Source of the DNA: Tausonia pullulans
Taxonomy: Eukaryota > Basidiomycota > Tremellomycetes > Cystofilobasidiales > Mrakiaceae
Reading direction: 5' to 3'
Length of the DNA: 64,000 bases
Assembly (NCBI GenBank): GCA_951802195.1
Contig: OX637626.1
Span: 248,001-312,000 of the forward strand
Shown here: positions 21,775 through 33,263 of the stretch, piece by piece
Layout of the letters: every line of letters starts with the position of its first letter
Numbering within the stretch: position 1 is the stretch's first letter
Translations under genes and position numbers: made by a program
The notes under the pieces: model-generated
Told to the model about the DNA's origin: nothing
Databases searched by the model: none
Seen by the model: the letters and a program-made list of their open reading frames with translations, nothing else

Positions 21775-24479
21775 TCAATCCCTCTTCTTACCGAACCACC
21801 CTTTCTTCCCCACTGATCCTTGCTCCGATGAGCCTCCGGCACCACTACCACCAGCGTTGAACTGGCTCATTTGGTACTCCGTTGCCGGCAACGAGCCCTC
21901 ATGGAGGTCCGTTCGGCTCCCGAAAGGCGAATTGCCACCCTTGGGCGAAGCGCCCCCTTTGAACCCGAACTTGGGCGAGCTGAAGCCCGAACCGGAGCCG
22001 CCGGGCAAGTTACGATGGCGGGCGGAGGAGGAAGAGGCAGAGAAAAGCTCAAGGTTTGTCGAGGACCGGTTGATGGCATCCGCGGCAAGGTCAGGTCCGT
22101 AGGCCTGGGCGATTTCGCTGTGGCGGGAAGTGTGAGCGGGGGGATGGGGGGAAGTGGGGGGAAGGAAGGTGAAGCGGGGTTGGGGGGGGCAGGTTGGGGA
22201 GGAGACTCATTAGCAGTAGGACAACGCGACATCGAATGGGCGAGCAAGACGTACCCGGCGTAACCGTCCATGAGGTAGGCGAGCGAACCAAGGTCCAGCC
22301 GGTACTGTTTCGGCGTCAAGCCCTTTCCGAACCGGTACGTGACGTGGTTCGAGCACAGCAGGGCGGTGATCATGACGAAAAGTTGGGCGGGGACGAGGGA
22401 GAAGGCGCAGATGTACCACGTCTTGAGGACTTTCTTCTGGAAGCGCCAGTACCGGCCCTTGCAGCCTGGGAGGTTGGACCGGGAGTAGCACGTCGAGGAG
22501 ACGGTGGCCTCAATGTAGGGCGAGTAGTAGCCGCAGCAGTGGAGCTGGATAAGGAGGGGCAAAGGTGAGTGAGGACCAGAGAGGGAGGGAGGGAGAGAAA
22601 CAGCGCCCGTCCAGAACAGCGGGACCCACTTGATCCTGGATCCGAAGCCGGCCCTGCTCGCCGAGGTCGCGCGACCACTGCTTGTTGACCTTGCCCTCAA
22701 GATTGAAGGCATACTGCTTGTACGTCATGTAACCCGGCGTGACGACAAAGGCGAAGCAGATCCAAAGGAGGAACGAGTACACGGCGAGGAACGTCCGGTT
22801 GTTAAGAACGATGCCGGCGTAGCCGATGATGGCGCAGAGGACGCAGAGCGAGGCGGCAATCGTGGAGACTGGCCATGGCGGAGAGGGAGGTCAGCGGAGA
22901 GTTATTGTTCGTGACCCTTTGGCCCTCTTTCGCGAGGTGGCCCGAATACGCACTGACGAGGACGTCATGGTCTCCGGTGCGGATGACGTCGGCGCCTGGC
23001 CAGATGTTGAACCAAACAAGGAGGAGGCAGATGAGGCCGGCGAGTCCATACAACATCAACTGACGAGGGAGCGTGCCGACATGTCAGCCCAGGAGGTTCG
23101 AGTTTGGGAGAGGGGGGCATGAGCCGAGCGGGCGACACAGCTGGCGGCGGCGACGACGACCGATCCTCGGCTCGCGCTCGATCCATCGAAGGAGCGGGCT
23201 TACGAGCGTGTTGGCAAAGAAGAGGATCCACTTGAATCGATTCCAGAGCAGCTTGGGCTTCTTCGCCTTGCTCGTCTGTGGCTCGTCGCCGTCATCGGGC
23301 ATCCGCGACTCGTGCTGGGGGGGAAAGGGAGGGGAAGAGCGTCAGCCTTCACAAACCGACACATGCGATGGCGTCAGCCGCGGGGAAAGGGAGAGGGGAG
23401 AGGATGTCTCCCTGGCTGCCCCCCCTGAGAGACCAGTGATGTCCCCCCCCCCGGGCTGCGGCGCGTGTCCCCCGTCGATGGGACTCACAGCTCCAAAGGC
23501 GGCTCGCCCGCCCCCCTCCTTGGTCTTGCGGTGGGCCCACTGGCCCTGCTTGTGCGGCACCGAGAACTTTGTCGGCAGGTAGTGGAGGGACCGTGGCCGA
23601 CTCGTCGGCGACCTCGAGCCTGAGCCGCCTCCGGGCGCGAAGGGGACCGTGGGGGGAATGAGACTAGAGTCCGGAGACGAGAAGCCGTCGACGGCAGTGG
23701 AGGTGGTATGCACAGAGGAGGGACGGAGGGAGGTCATCGCGCGAGTGTGTGAGCTGGGCGTTGCCGGAGGCAGGCGCGAACAAAGAGGATCGAGACGGGC
23801 GAGAGAAGGACAGGGGGCGCGAGAGAAGGGAGCGAGGCGAGCGGCGGTAGGTCGTCGCTGCCGTGGAGGGCGTGGACGAAGCGGAAGGAGACCGGCGCAG
23901 ATGGGAGGCAGGAGGGAAGCGGCGGAGAGGGGAAGGCTGGCTGGCGAAAATGAGAGAGCCAGGGAGCCAGAGAGAGCGGGAGAGAACGAGAGTTGGAGAG
24001 GGGCAGAGACCGTTGGAGAGACGACGAGGCGCGAGAGGGTCGAGGACCCGCGGCGCCGTCGGCGCTCAACCAAGCCCCGGCCGCCTCCGCTTGACAGGCC
24101 AGTCGGGGCTAGCAGGCGGCAGGCTCATACGCCTGCTGGGTCGCGGATGCTCGTCCGCTCCCCGTCCGGCCAGGGGAGGCGAGGCCGCCAGGCACCGCAC
24201 AGACGCACGCAGCCCCCGGCCCGCCACGCACGCTCGCAGCCAAACACGCGGAGCGCACACGCACCTCGATGAACTCCCGTAGCGGCTGCTCGTCCCCTTG
24301 CTGTAGTCTGTCCCGATCCTGCCGCCGCCTCCGCCACCGCCTAGCATCGTCTGCGTCGTCTCGCTGCTCTGCCGCGGGTGGAGGCCATGCTGGGACAGGG
24401 ATGGGCTGAGGTTGCTGTAGTGGGTGTGGTCGTCCGTCGAAGAAGAGCCTGAGACCGACGAGTGCGAGTAGCTGGCCAT
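21775..24479 (-). CDS. TSP2: Tetraspanin, basidiomycete Tsp2-like
   Basis: A four-helix membrane protein. The N-terminal ~150 residues are a disordered Ser/Gly-rich cytosolic extension (start MASYSHSSVSGSSSTDDHTH, later SLHYLPTKFSVPHKQGQWAH). TM1 is NTLLMLYGLAGLICLLLVWF, TM2 is AASLCVLCAIIGYAGIVL, and TM3 is TFLAVYSFLLWICFAFVVTP. The large extracellular loop carries the diagnostic CCG in LHCCGYYSP, followed by two more Cys (SSTCYSRSNLPGCKG). TM4 is WYICAFSLVPAQLFVMITAL. The C-terminal tail is long and ends KKGWFGKKRD. Order, CCG motif and loop cysteines fit fungal tetraspanins; the long tails resemble the Tsp2 group described in basidiomycetes, where Tsp2 affects cell-wall traits. The first intron has donor GTGCGTGTGCG after SSRYGSSSR, and its acceptor is not fixed. 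Confidence 0.85.
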
Positions 24480-25574
24480 GCTGGGAGAGGTGGCTGTCGT
24501 CCGCTAGAGATGGGGGGGATGGAGAGGCGCGGCTGCACTTGAGAGGGAGAGGACGATGAGGGAGAAGGCGAGAGGGTTGGGGATAGAGGGCGAGAAGAGA
24601 GCTGTCGGCCGGTCGTCGTTCGCAGGAATGAAGTAAGGCAGGCGCGTCTGAGGGTCGAGGTCAGGGTCGAAGGCCAAGTCGAGACCGGGGCCAGGTGGGG
24701 CAAGGGGGGGAAGCAAGGGAAGCAAGTAAGGGGTCGCCCGCACGCGAGGGCGGTCCAGACGCGTGGATGGGCCTTCGCCCAGTACAGACACCGAGGATGG
24801 AGCGTCAACGAGACGGCCAGAATAGAGTGGAGAGTCGAGAGGGCCGCAGAGGACGGGCAGCAAGCAAAGGAGGGCTCGGACAGGGAGGATCTGCCAGAAC
24901 GAGAAGAGGACGATGCGGAGAAGGAGGATCAAGCCACCCAAGCCAGGTACGGTACGGTCTCCATCATGGGATGCCCGAACATTGTCTGCTCTCTCGATGC
25001 CGTCATTTCCTTGCACGCCCCGTGTTGCAGTTTTCCTAGCTTCGTCACTTGGCCACATATGCTCTGTCTGCCCTTATCTGCGGTATCAACAGATGCATAC
25101 ACATGAAGCTCGCTCGCATGCGCTCGTGCGTTCTCGGCCGACCGCACGCCTCCTGGAAGGAAGAGTAAACGGCTTCCGACTCACGATCTTACTTTTCGTC
25201 CTGACGGCTCTGACTGTCTGTCTGTACTTATTGGGGCCGCCTGACCCTTGTATACCCCTTTCCCGAGCCAGGTTCAGCTCTAGGCCCCCCCCCCACTCCA
25301 ATAGGAGAAGCGGGGAAGGAGGTGCCGCCTGTCAGGGCACGCACGAGGAGCAAGCGCTAACGCCTAGGCAGTCCGTGGAGGAGGAGGAGCTGAGGCATAC
25401 ATGCAGGGGCCTATCAGACTTGTCTCCCAGGAGGCTGAGTAGGGAGGGGAGGGGGCGAGTTCTGACAGCGATCTCTCAGATGGCCCCCCCTCCTCTGGCC
25501 TGTGCTACGCATTCCGCAGTGCATGGTAAACCTCACATGAAGTAATTCATCAGACTGCCTCTGCATGCATATTC
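24480..25574. other. Tetraspanin upstream region and UNC-45 gene 3' flank
   Basis: 1.1 kb without a supported gene. Open stretches such as 24504-25058 minus contain hydrophobic runs but overlap others in the opposite strand and have no recognisable homology. A C10 run lies at 25285-25294. The tetraspanin promoter should lie in the first half. Confidence 0.35.
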
Positions 25575-28101
25575 TCACACCTCCTCCTTCTTCTCCTTCT
25601 CCTCCCTCTCCTCCTCCTCCTCCTCCTCTCCATCATCCTCCCCCTCCTCCTCCAGCGCCCCCTGACAAGCTCTCACCAAATCTCCGACATCCTCATCCTC
25701 CTTGAACCGCACCAACAGCGGCTCGAGAACCGTCCGCGCTCCTGCCTCCAGGAACGCCTTTTGGGCAGGGACACCACCGGACGCAAGGAGGCTGAGCATG
25801 AGAAGCGAGGCGCGGTGGACGAGTCCTTCGTCGAGCTCGGCCGGGGAGGCGGCATCGGTGTCCTCGTGAGGGCTAAGGAGGTCAAGGACGAGGGAGGCGG
25901 TCTTGGTGGGGCCTGGTTTTATGGAACGTCGTCAGGGCTCGGAGAAAAGAGAGGAGAAAGGGGGCAGAACCAACGCTCACCTCCAGACCGATGAGCCAGC
26001 AACAGCCGACACGCCGTCCTCGACCCTTCCGCCAGAGTCGCCAAGCACGCCGAGCTCGCCAACTGCGTCTGGAGATCATCCACCGTCGCGAGCGCCAGCA
26101 AGAGATGGAGCCTTCCCGCAGCGGCAACCTCGTTGCTCGTGCTGTTCCCCTTCTCATCCTCCGAAGGCTCCCCCGAGAAGGCCTCAAAGACAACGTCCGA
26201 CGCAAGCAGATTGCAGATGAGCTCGACGGCCGCTCGTCGCACGAGCAAGTGGTCCTCCAGAAGAAGTTGCTCCGTCTTCCTGAGCGTTGCGCCCGCGTAA
26301 GACTTGGCGAGTCGATCAGCGAGTTCGGGCCCGAGGGAAGCGAGGTTGGTGAGGGACATGAGGGCCTCGAACTGCTGCAGGAGGGAGCTGTTCTCGTGCA
26401 GGAGGAGGAGTGAGAGCGGGCGGAGGGCATCGAGGGAGGCCGAGGGCGATGGGCCGAAGAGCGTTGTGGGGTTGGTGGTGATGGTGAGCTTGGCGAGCGC
26501 TTGGAAGGCTGCGAGCGAGGCCTCAGGGACGGCAGGGAGCGAGTCGACGGTCGAAGACTTGGAGTCGGCGGCAGGGCTTGCTATGGCAGTGTTCACGAGA
26601 GTCAGCAAAGCGCGAACTCCACCCTGCTGAACGATGACACCGCGGTCCTCCTGCCTCTCGACGAGGAAGAGCAGCGTTCGACCGACGAGGTCCCGGACCG
26701 TCTGACTTTCTGTTCGGGCGAGCGAGACGAGTACGCCCACAACGCCCGCCTTGAGCAAGCGGAGCACGCGCGCATGAACATGGACGGGGTCGTCGAGCGG
26801 GTCCTCCTGCGCCGCTCCATGCTTCATCCCAGCTGAACTCTGCGTCTTCGCCGAGGTTGTCATCCGGCGGAGCTGGTCCAGCTGGGCTTGCTCGGCCGTC
26901 AGCGACGGGAGGTAGGCGACGAGATTACAGATGATGGAGACCACGCCGTACGCGAGCGAGGGAGACAGGACGAGGGAGGGCGCCGACGCCGGGCCGGAGG
27001 GCAGAGGGTCTGTGAAGGAACGAGCTGTCGGAGGAGGAGGAACAAGGCCAAAGAGCTTCTTGAGGAAGACGGGGGAGCCGGCGAGGAGCTCCTTAATGGG
27101 GCCTCGGAGCGAAGTGAATGCCAGGCCCTCGATAGCACTGATGGTCGCTGGAGCCGGAGGGTTGCGGTCCGTCGCGGTCTTGGGCAGCTCGAGCGAGATG
27201 ATTAGATCGCGGAGCATCGAGGCCAGTATGATGTCCCGCTTGCTCTTGACTGATTCGCTCTCTCCCTCATCTGCTTTCGCGCCACCCTCCGGGCCTCCCT
27301 CGGCGCGAGCCATGAGTTCCTCTGGTGAGTCCGGCTCAGCCACAGGGGCGCGCGAGAGCTTGGCCAGGGCGACAGCAGCAGTTGCCCTCAGAGCAGGCGA
27401 TGGTTTCTTTTTGCCCTTGCCCTCGGCCGTCTGGCCCTCGAGCCAAGGCAACCAGGTCTTCGACGAGTCCGACGACGCCGCGAGCGCCGCCCGACCTTGC
27501 TTGGTGTTGGCCGCCTGCGAGAGGACGTCCGCGAGGGCGAGTGGGACGCGGGGCGAAGAGAACTTGAGATCCGTGATGTCCCAGAGGCCGTCTAAGAAGC
27601 CCGATCGGGCGAGGACGGCGACACCCGCGCGCGGGGCGGCCTGGAGGAGCGCCGAGAGGAACGTGAGTGTCCGCTCCAGGTCAGCCTCCTTCGTCTGGAG
27701 AAGGGACTCGTCCAACACGGGGGTAAAGACTTCGCCGAGAGCCTTGTCGAGTTTGGCGTTGTCACATCCTTGGGCGAGTTGAGCGAGAATGAGAAAGCCA
27801 AGTGAGCGTACGCGCGCTGGGAGCTCAGCCGTGAAGGACGCGACGAGGAGGAGGATGTCGGCCGGCAAGAGTGAGAGATGAGGCGCCGAGGCAGGGGAAG
27901 CGGCCGAGACGCGCTTGAGAAGATCCTGGAGGGCCTCTGCAGTAGGAGGCTCGCGGGGGATAGCAGGCGCAGAGGAGACAGCAGTATTGGTCGGCGGCAC
28001 CTGCGACGTCTTCGTTGGCTGCCTGAGAGGGAAGTGTTAGCGAGCGTAGGGCTAGGAAACAGATGTGCTCACTCGTCCGAGATTTCCGTGATGGTCGGCA
28101 T
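25575..28101 (-). CDS. CRO1: UNC-45/Cro1/She4-type myosin chaperone (UCS domain)
   Basis: Predicted to fold and stabilise myosin motor domains in the cytosol. The first exon is 29 nt (MPTITEISDE), joined to QPTKTSQVPPTNTAV. The body is a long helical armadillo-type protein of ~800 residues without a TPR domain, as in fungal family members. Landmarks are SLLPADILLLVASFTAELP, VRSLGFLILAQLAQG, ALADVLSQAANTKQG, ALRATAAVALAKLSR, DLIISLELPK, ISAIEGLAFTSLRGPIKELL, YGVVSIICNLVAYLPSLT, then QQGGVRALLTLVNT, AFQALAKLTITTNPT, QQFEALMSLTNLAS, VRRAAVELICNLLAS and the final VLEPLLVRFKEDEDV followed by an acidic/Lys tail of ~35 residues. Most of the gene is one 2-kb exon, in contrast to its intron-rich neighbours. 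The RAAVELICNL-type motif is characteristic of UCS proteins. Confidence 0.92.
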
Positions 28102-28282
28102 GATGTGTCGAGATGATGGTGTGTAGAGGTGCGTTTACGAAGTGGAAGGAGATAGAGTGCAATGAGAGAGTCGACAGGGACTGATTCAGCATGTCCATGC
28201 GCGAGCCGTGGCCAAGGCAGACGCGACGCGTCTATGACCCGCTTCTTCGCCCCTACCAAAACCCTCACTCTCAGCGCTCGCC
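28102..28282. promoter_or_regulatory. Shared upstream region, UNC-45-like / dCMP deaminase, with MCB-like element
   Basis: 181 bp lie between the divergent starts. At 28221-28231 the sequence reads ACGCGACGCGT, an ACGCGT (the MBF-bound MCB consensus of yeasts) overlapping a near-copy, 52 bp before the deaminase ATG. MBF sites upstream of DNA-precursor genes are established in ascomycetes; use here is inferred. ACGCGT occurs several times elsewhere in this GC-rich window, so chance is possible. Confidence 0.35.
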
Positions 28283-29823
28283 ATGTTCATCTCTCTCATC
28301 GGTCTCCCGCTTACGGGCAAGGATGAGATAGCTCAGTGGCTTGTTAAGCACCGCGGGTTCACCCGAGTTCACATTCGTCGCGTTCGTGCCCTTCCAAGCA
28401 TCTCGCTCGCTCTGGTCCGACCGGCTCACTCGCCATCTCTCCATTTGTAGCAGCAACAGGGCGACTCATCATCAGTGAGCAATTCCGACTAGGACGCCCA
28501 CAATGGTCGGGGACTGACTCAGCAGCTTGAATGCAAGGCCCTCTCGTCTGCCTCTTCCCCCAAGCCGAACGAGTTCTCTTCCGCTGCGTCGCTGCTCTCG
28601 CACGCCACGACCTCGTGGCAGTCTCATATGGTCACCACCGATCTGCATACGGCTGAGGACCTCGAAGGTTTCCTTAAGCGACCTTTCTTCCTCCTCATTG
28701 GAACTGAGGCGAGCGGCGTAATCCGCTGGGACAGGTGAGAAAGAGCTGCACCGACCACCGCGCGTGTCCCGGGACGCGACTGACTTGACGCGGCCACTCT
28801 TTCGAAAGGTCGATCAAGCGAGCAGGGTCGCCCGACGCCGAGTCTTTCCCGGCATTGCGAGCGTTCCTCCAGGAGCAAGACGACCTTCTCTATACGCCCG
28901 AAGTCTCACCCAAACCGCCATTTTCGGCGCCTTCATCTTCCGCCGCCTCCTCGACCTCTACGCCGCTCTCCACGTCCCTTTCGACCCTTTCGCTCTCTCC
29001 TCAGGCCGAACCCCAGCTTCCGACACCCTTGCACAGTCTCCTCGGTCTTGCAGCGCTTCGAATTGTGAACAACTTTCCATCGCTTGACCGACTTCACCAG
29101 CACCTCGCCGAACTGAACCTCGAAGACACCGAGCGAGTACGGCCCTCATGGGACAATTACTTTATGGTGAGTTTCACAGCCTTCTCCTTCAAAGTTATCC
29201 CATCTGACCTTTTCATCTATCTATCAGACGCTTGCCTCCCTCGCTTCTCTCCGCTCAAACTGCATGAAACGCCGCGTCGGGGCGATCCTCGTCCGCGAGA
29301 AACGCATTGTCTCCACAGGATACAATGGCACTCCTCGCGGGATGCGCAACTGCAACGAGGGCGGCTGCACGAGGTGCAACCGGGGCGAGGAACGTGGCGG
29401 TGGTCGTGAGTCGTCGGCGGCGAAGACGAGCAATGCCAGATCTGATAGTCCCTCTCTGGCAGTACATCTGTGTGTCTGCCTCCACGCAGAAGAGAACGCC
29501 CTCCTCGAGGCTGGACGGGAGCGTGTCGGGACGAATGCCACGCTTTACTGCAACACGTGAGTCCTCATGCCTCTCTCCCTGCGCGCATGCACTCGCTGAC
29601 TGATGACCCCTTGCACAGCTGCCCGTGTCTCTCTTGCGCGGTCAAGATCGTCCAGTCCGGCGTCAAGGAGGTCGTTTACAACCTCGCATACGCCATGGAC
29701 GACGCCTCGGCTCGCGTTCTCAGCGAGGGCGGCGTCGCCCTTCGGAGACTTCGACCGGCAGGTGTTGGGAGCGTCGTCGAGCATGCCGTCGAGGCGGGCG
29801 CGCCACTGGCATACGGCGGATAG
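28283..29823 (+). CDS. DCD1: Deoxycytidylate (dCMP) deaminase
   Basis: Deaminates dCMP to dUMP for thymidylate synthesis. Exon 1 encodes MFISLIGLPLTGKDEIAQWL, a kinase-like but degenerate P-loop region also found in other fungal Dcd1 N-termini. The middle is less conserved (FLLIGTEASGVIRWDR, LGLAALRIVNNFPSLDRLHQ). The catalytic domain starts RPSWDNYFMTLASLASLRSN, then CMKRRVGAILVREKRIVSTG, YNGTPRGMRNCNEGGCTRCN, the zinc/catalytic HAEENALLEAG, TLYCNTCPCLSCAVKIVQSG and VKEVVYNLAYAMDD, ending AGAPLAYGG (TAG at 29821-29823). The HAE and PCxxC zinc ligands and catalytic Glu are intact. The CNEGGCTRCN loop is typical of dCMP rather than cytidine deaminases. About 6 introns. The gene ends 67 bp from the convergent RWDD1-like gene. 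Confidence 0.93.
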
Positions 29824-29890
29824 CTCTGACGTTAAATAGTCTCTCGCGTGAGAGAAACTGGTGAATTCCTTCGAGAAGATCGTGTCATTT

Positions 29891-31214
29891 CTAATCCGAG
29901 TCGTAATTGAGCTTGATGCCGTTGTCCTCGTCCTCGTCCTCGTCCTCTCTTGGCTCGTCGCGCGAGTACTTTGAGAAGTCGACTTCGACCGCGCCGTCCT
30001 CCCCGAGAGCGGCGTCCGAGTTGGCGAGCGTTTTGTCCTGCTGGAAAAGCTGGCGTCCTGCGAACGGCGAGAGGAACGGTCTCAGCTCGATCGAAGGGGA
30101 GGCATCGGCGTCCCAACTTACCCGTCAACTTGTTCTTTGCCTTCCTCGCCTCCTCCCTCTCCCTAGGCGGCAGCAGTCTCAGACGCTCCTCCTCCTCCTT
30201 CTCCTTCTTCGCCTTGCGATCTTCCATGAACGTCTTGCGCCATGCGGCGAAGCTCTCGGGCGTGACCTTGGTCCCCCTCAGGAAGGCCGCCGCCTTCTCC
30301 TCCTCCGCGGCATGCCGGGCGTTCTCGGCTGCTCGGGCATCATCGAGTCGCTTTTGGACGAGTGTAGAAAGGGCCTCTCGGAGGTGGGTCTTTGAGGTGT
30401 GTGTGTATTTGGGGGGGGGGGGGAGTGAAGGCCATCAGTCCGCAGACAGGCAACAACGCCTTGGAGTGGGAGTACACGACAGTCGACTACGCACGACAAG
30501 AGTGAAGACCATCGCCATGCCGAGAGACTCCTCCCCGACAGTCTTGAGTTCCGCAAGCAGCTGCTCCCGCTCGTCGTCCCGGAGCTCACCCGTCTCGGCC
30601 TCAAGCTCGAGCTCGGGGAGAACGTCAGGGTATTCGGGCGGGTACTGGACGGCGAAGCAGAGGGTGACTGTGCGTGTTCCGGAAGCCAGGAGTCGTGTCC
30701 GAGAAAGTTTAGGCGGGCCGAGCGAGCGAGAGTGGAGCGAAGTGGGAATGAGCAACGCGTGCAGGAGACAGAGGCGGCAATGCACGCGTGGGGACGAGGA
30801 TAACAGGGAAGTCAGCCGTTGTGCCAGAGGAGCAGGCTAGCCTCCCACGTACGTGGCTCGGTGGAGATGGGGACCTCGGGCTCGACCGTGAGCTCGAGAT
30901 GCGTGGGCGAGATCTCTATGGAGCAAGGTGCAAGCGAATGAGAAGCGAGCTGTCAACGTCCGTCACGTCGCGCGCATAAGAGCATTAGCCAGAGCCAAAT
31001 GAGCCAGCTCACTCCTCAGCTCATCCGGGTAGATCGACTCAAGGACCTAGAGGAGCATTTCACTCGTCAGCGCGCGTCTGCCTCAAAGAACATGGCCACA
31101 GGAAAGCAGGACCCACCTCGAGCTCCTCAGCGAGGGTTTCGTCGTAATCTCGAAGAATTCCCAGCTCAGCTTCCGGCACTCAATTCGTATGCCTGTTCGT
31201 TGCTCACTGGACAT
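29891..31214 (-). CDS. GIR2: RWD-domain protein, RWDD1/Gir2-like
   Basis: A small cytosolic RWD protein. Yeast Gir2 binds Gcn1 and the DRG-type GTPase Rbg2. Translation must begin with a 7-nt exon (ATGTCCA, 31208-31214); after a 59-nt intron this gives MSNYDETLAEELEVLESIYP, the RWD N-terminus with its ESIYP motif, then DELRS, LEISPTHLELTVEPEVPIST, VTLCFAVQYPPEYPDVLPEL (the YPxxxP signature) and ELEAETGELRDDEREQLLAE. The C-terminal half is a charged helix (LVQKRLDDARAAENARHAAE, FMEDRKAKKEKEEEE) ending in the acidic tail DEDNGIKLNYDSD. Length is ~240 residues, as in RWDD1. One intron carries a 13-nt homopolymer (C on the sense strand) at 30411-30423. Stop TAG is at 29891-29893. Confidence 0.88.
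31208..31214 (-). other. 7-nt first coding exon of the RWDD1-like gene
   Basis: ATG TCC A is followed by donor GTGAGC; the intron 31149-31207 is 59 nt and ends TTCGAG. Joining yields MSNYDETLAEELE, which aligns with the animal RWDD1 start (MTDYGEEQRNELE). Confidence 0.65.
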
Positions 31215-31383
31215 GGTCTATAGGATGAGTGAGTAGGTCGGTGATGGTTAAGCGGCAGAGGAGGCTCGAGACTGGGCCTCGGTCGTAAGTCGAAGCTGTC
31301 GTCAAGTGACGCGGGCTCGCTCCACTTTCTGTCGAGGAGGAGTAGCACCTGTCTTACCACAACCACCGACTCTCCCACACCAC
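31215..31383. promoter_or_regulatory. Short shared upstream region, RWDD1-like / unknown mitochondrial candidate
   Basis: 169 bp between divergent start codons. No recognisable operator is seen; both leaders must be short. Confidence 0.45.
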
Positions 31384-33263
31384 ATGCATCTCGCCAGCGC
31401 TGGCGTGCACCGCGGCCCGGCTGCTCTCGCTGCAGTCCCGAACCGTCGGGCCTTTCACGCTTGCGTCCTTCGTGCATCCACTTCGCCCACCTCGCTTTTC
31501 GCCGACCCATCGTCATCGTCGTCGTCGAAGGATCTTGAGACCACGGCCAAGGCGGCTTTCTCCGGCCAGTCTGCCAAAGATGCTTACCTCGCGAGCGTTG
31601 ATGCTGCTCTCTCGCTGTGCGTGGATGCTATCCTCGCTTATTATCTGGCCGCGTGGCAAGCTGAAGTTTAGCTTGACCTGTCAACGCCCTATGCACCCAG
31701 AGAGAGCCAGGAAGCGACCTCTCAGTCCCTAGAGGAGGCCGCCATCGCCAAGCGAGTCAGGTCGCTACCTCCTCCTGTCCGTCAGATTACGCTCGAGGCC
31801 GAGTTGGCCCTCCGGGCAACGAGGAGGACGAAGGGCAGGGGCGTTAAAGGAGCACCTCGGACAACACTCTCCACTATCAACCCGGTCGATCTGGCAACGG
31901 CGCTGGCGTACCATTCCACCTCGGTCTCTCAGCTCCGCATATTCAATACGCTCCGTAGTCGAATACTGCACCCGGATTTTACGTGGGCGCTCGCCGAACC
32001 GGAGTACCTGTCGGCTGCACAGGCGTCAACAATCCTCGACCATCTAGGTAACATTGCGCTCCAAGACCCGATTCATGCCGTCTGGGACGAGCTGCTTGTT
32101 CCTCAACACCCGTACCTCGCTCTTTTGTCATTCCGTCGGCGTCTTGCGACTTTCATCGATTACCATTCGACTTTCGACAAACGGCAGCGCGCCGCCCGAC
32201 AACACAATCCCCTTTCGCTCGATAAGGCCATCCAGATCCTTGACCGGCCCCGCCTCCTCAACCACAAGGATCCGATCATTGCCCTCCAAGCCATTCGTCT
32301 TCTCCAGCTCGTTGAGCGGAGTCCAGCAAGAGAGGTCTGCCTCCAGACAGCCGTCGCTGACAGCAGAGCGGCCTCTCCGGCCTGGCCCAAGACGTGTGCT
32401 GCCTACTTGGCGGGTCAGCGGCCGTTCGACGCCGCCTTTTTTTCGGCCTTGAAAGCTGCTCACCTCGGAGAAGACACGCTCCTGTGGTCAAACGCCATCC
32501 TCTGGGCGCCGTGGCAGCAGAGGGCGCTCTCTCGTCTTGCACCGGAGTCAGCGCGGACATGGCGGGAGATCGCCTGCGCACTCGAAGTCCCTTCGAAGAG
32601 GGTCGAAGGCTTTGTCGGTGGGTTCTCTTGACGCACGTCACAATTACCTGAGAACTGCTGATGTAAGCCCTTCTTTCAACAGCCAGTGCACTGTTGACGG
32701 AGCCTCTCGCCTCGGAGCGACCTAATACGTACCTCGACATCGCGGTTTCCAGCGTCGTCTCCCTCGCCTCCCCTCTCACTCAGTCCCAACCTCCCTTCTT
32801 TCTTCGCGGTCTCCTCCACCGACTCGTCCTCTCCCTCACGGACCTGCCCGTTGGTAGCAAGGGCCTCGCCACCCTCAAGCGGGAGCGCCACCTGCCCGCC
32901 CTCGAGCGCATCGTCTCCCAATTTCTGAAACTCCTCCCAAACGATCCTGTCCTTTTCGTGCTCGCCGCTCGGCTGGTCCATCACGGCGGAAAGACGAACC
33001 CAGCCTCCATACTAACTTTCGACGTCCTGGACAGCCCGGTCCAGGAGAAGAGTGACCTCTTGCTCGCCATGCTTAAAAAGCAGCTCGAGCAGCCTCAGTT
33101 CACTTGGGACACGAAGGCACTCGTGGCGATCGGGGAGGCGGAGAGGGGGATCGTTAGGGAGAGCTTAGAGAGACTTCCGAGGGGGGTTAGAGAAGCCTAC
33201 GAGAGGGTATTGTCGAAGAAGCTGCGTCCCGAGGCTATCGCTTCGCCAGGGTCTTCATCTTGA
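31384..33263 (+). CDS. Unknown protein with probable mitochondrial targeting sequence
   Basis: No family recognised. The start MHLASAGVHRGPAALAAVPN, followed by RRAFHACVLRAS, is rich in Arg/Ala/Ser and lacks acids, as in mitochondrial presequences. Exon 1 joins at CT/A (donor GTGCGT near 31618, acceptor CACCCAG near 31720), giving AALSLESQEATSQSLEEAAI. A long exon follows with conserved-looking helical sequence (NPVDLATALAYHSTSVSQLR, ILHPDFTWALAEPEYLSAAQ, LDHLGNIALQDPIHAVWDEL, ALSRLAPESARTWREIACAL). After one more intron (32607-32680 region) come ASALLTEPLASERPNTYLDI, ERHLPALERIVSQFLKLLPN and LLLAMLKKQLEQPQFTWDTK. About 560 residues, almost wholly alpha-helical, in an arrangement that could be a helical-repeat (PPR/TPR-like) solenoid; I cannot confirm repeat units. 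Confidence 0.7.

Noticed and set aside
28316-28375. tRNA-like words (TAGCTCAGTGG ... GGTTCA)
   Set aside because: They fall in exon 1 of dCMP deaminase, encoding DEIAQWLVKHRGFTRVH. No acceptor stem or full cloverleaf forms around them.
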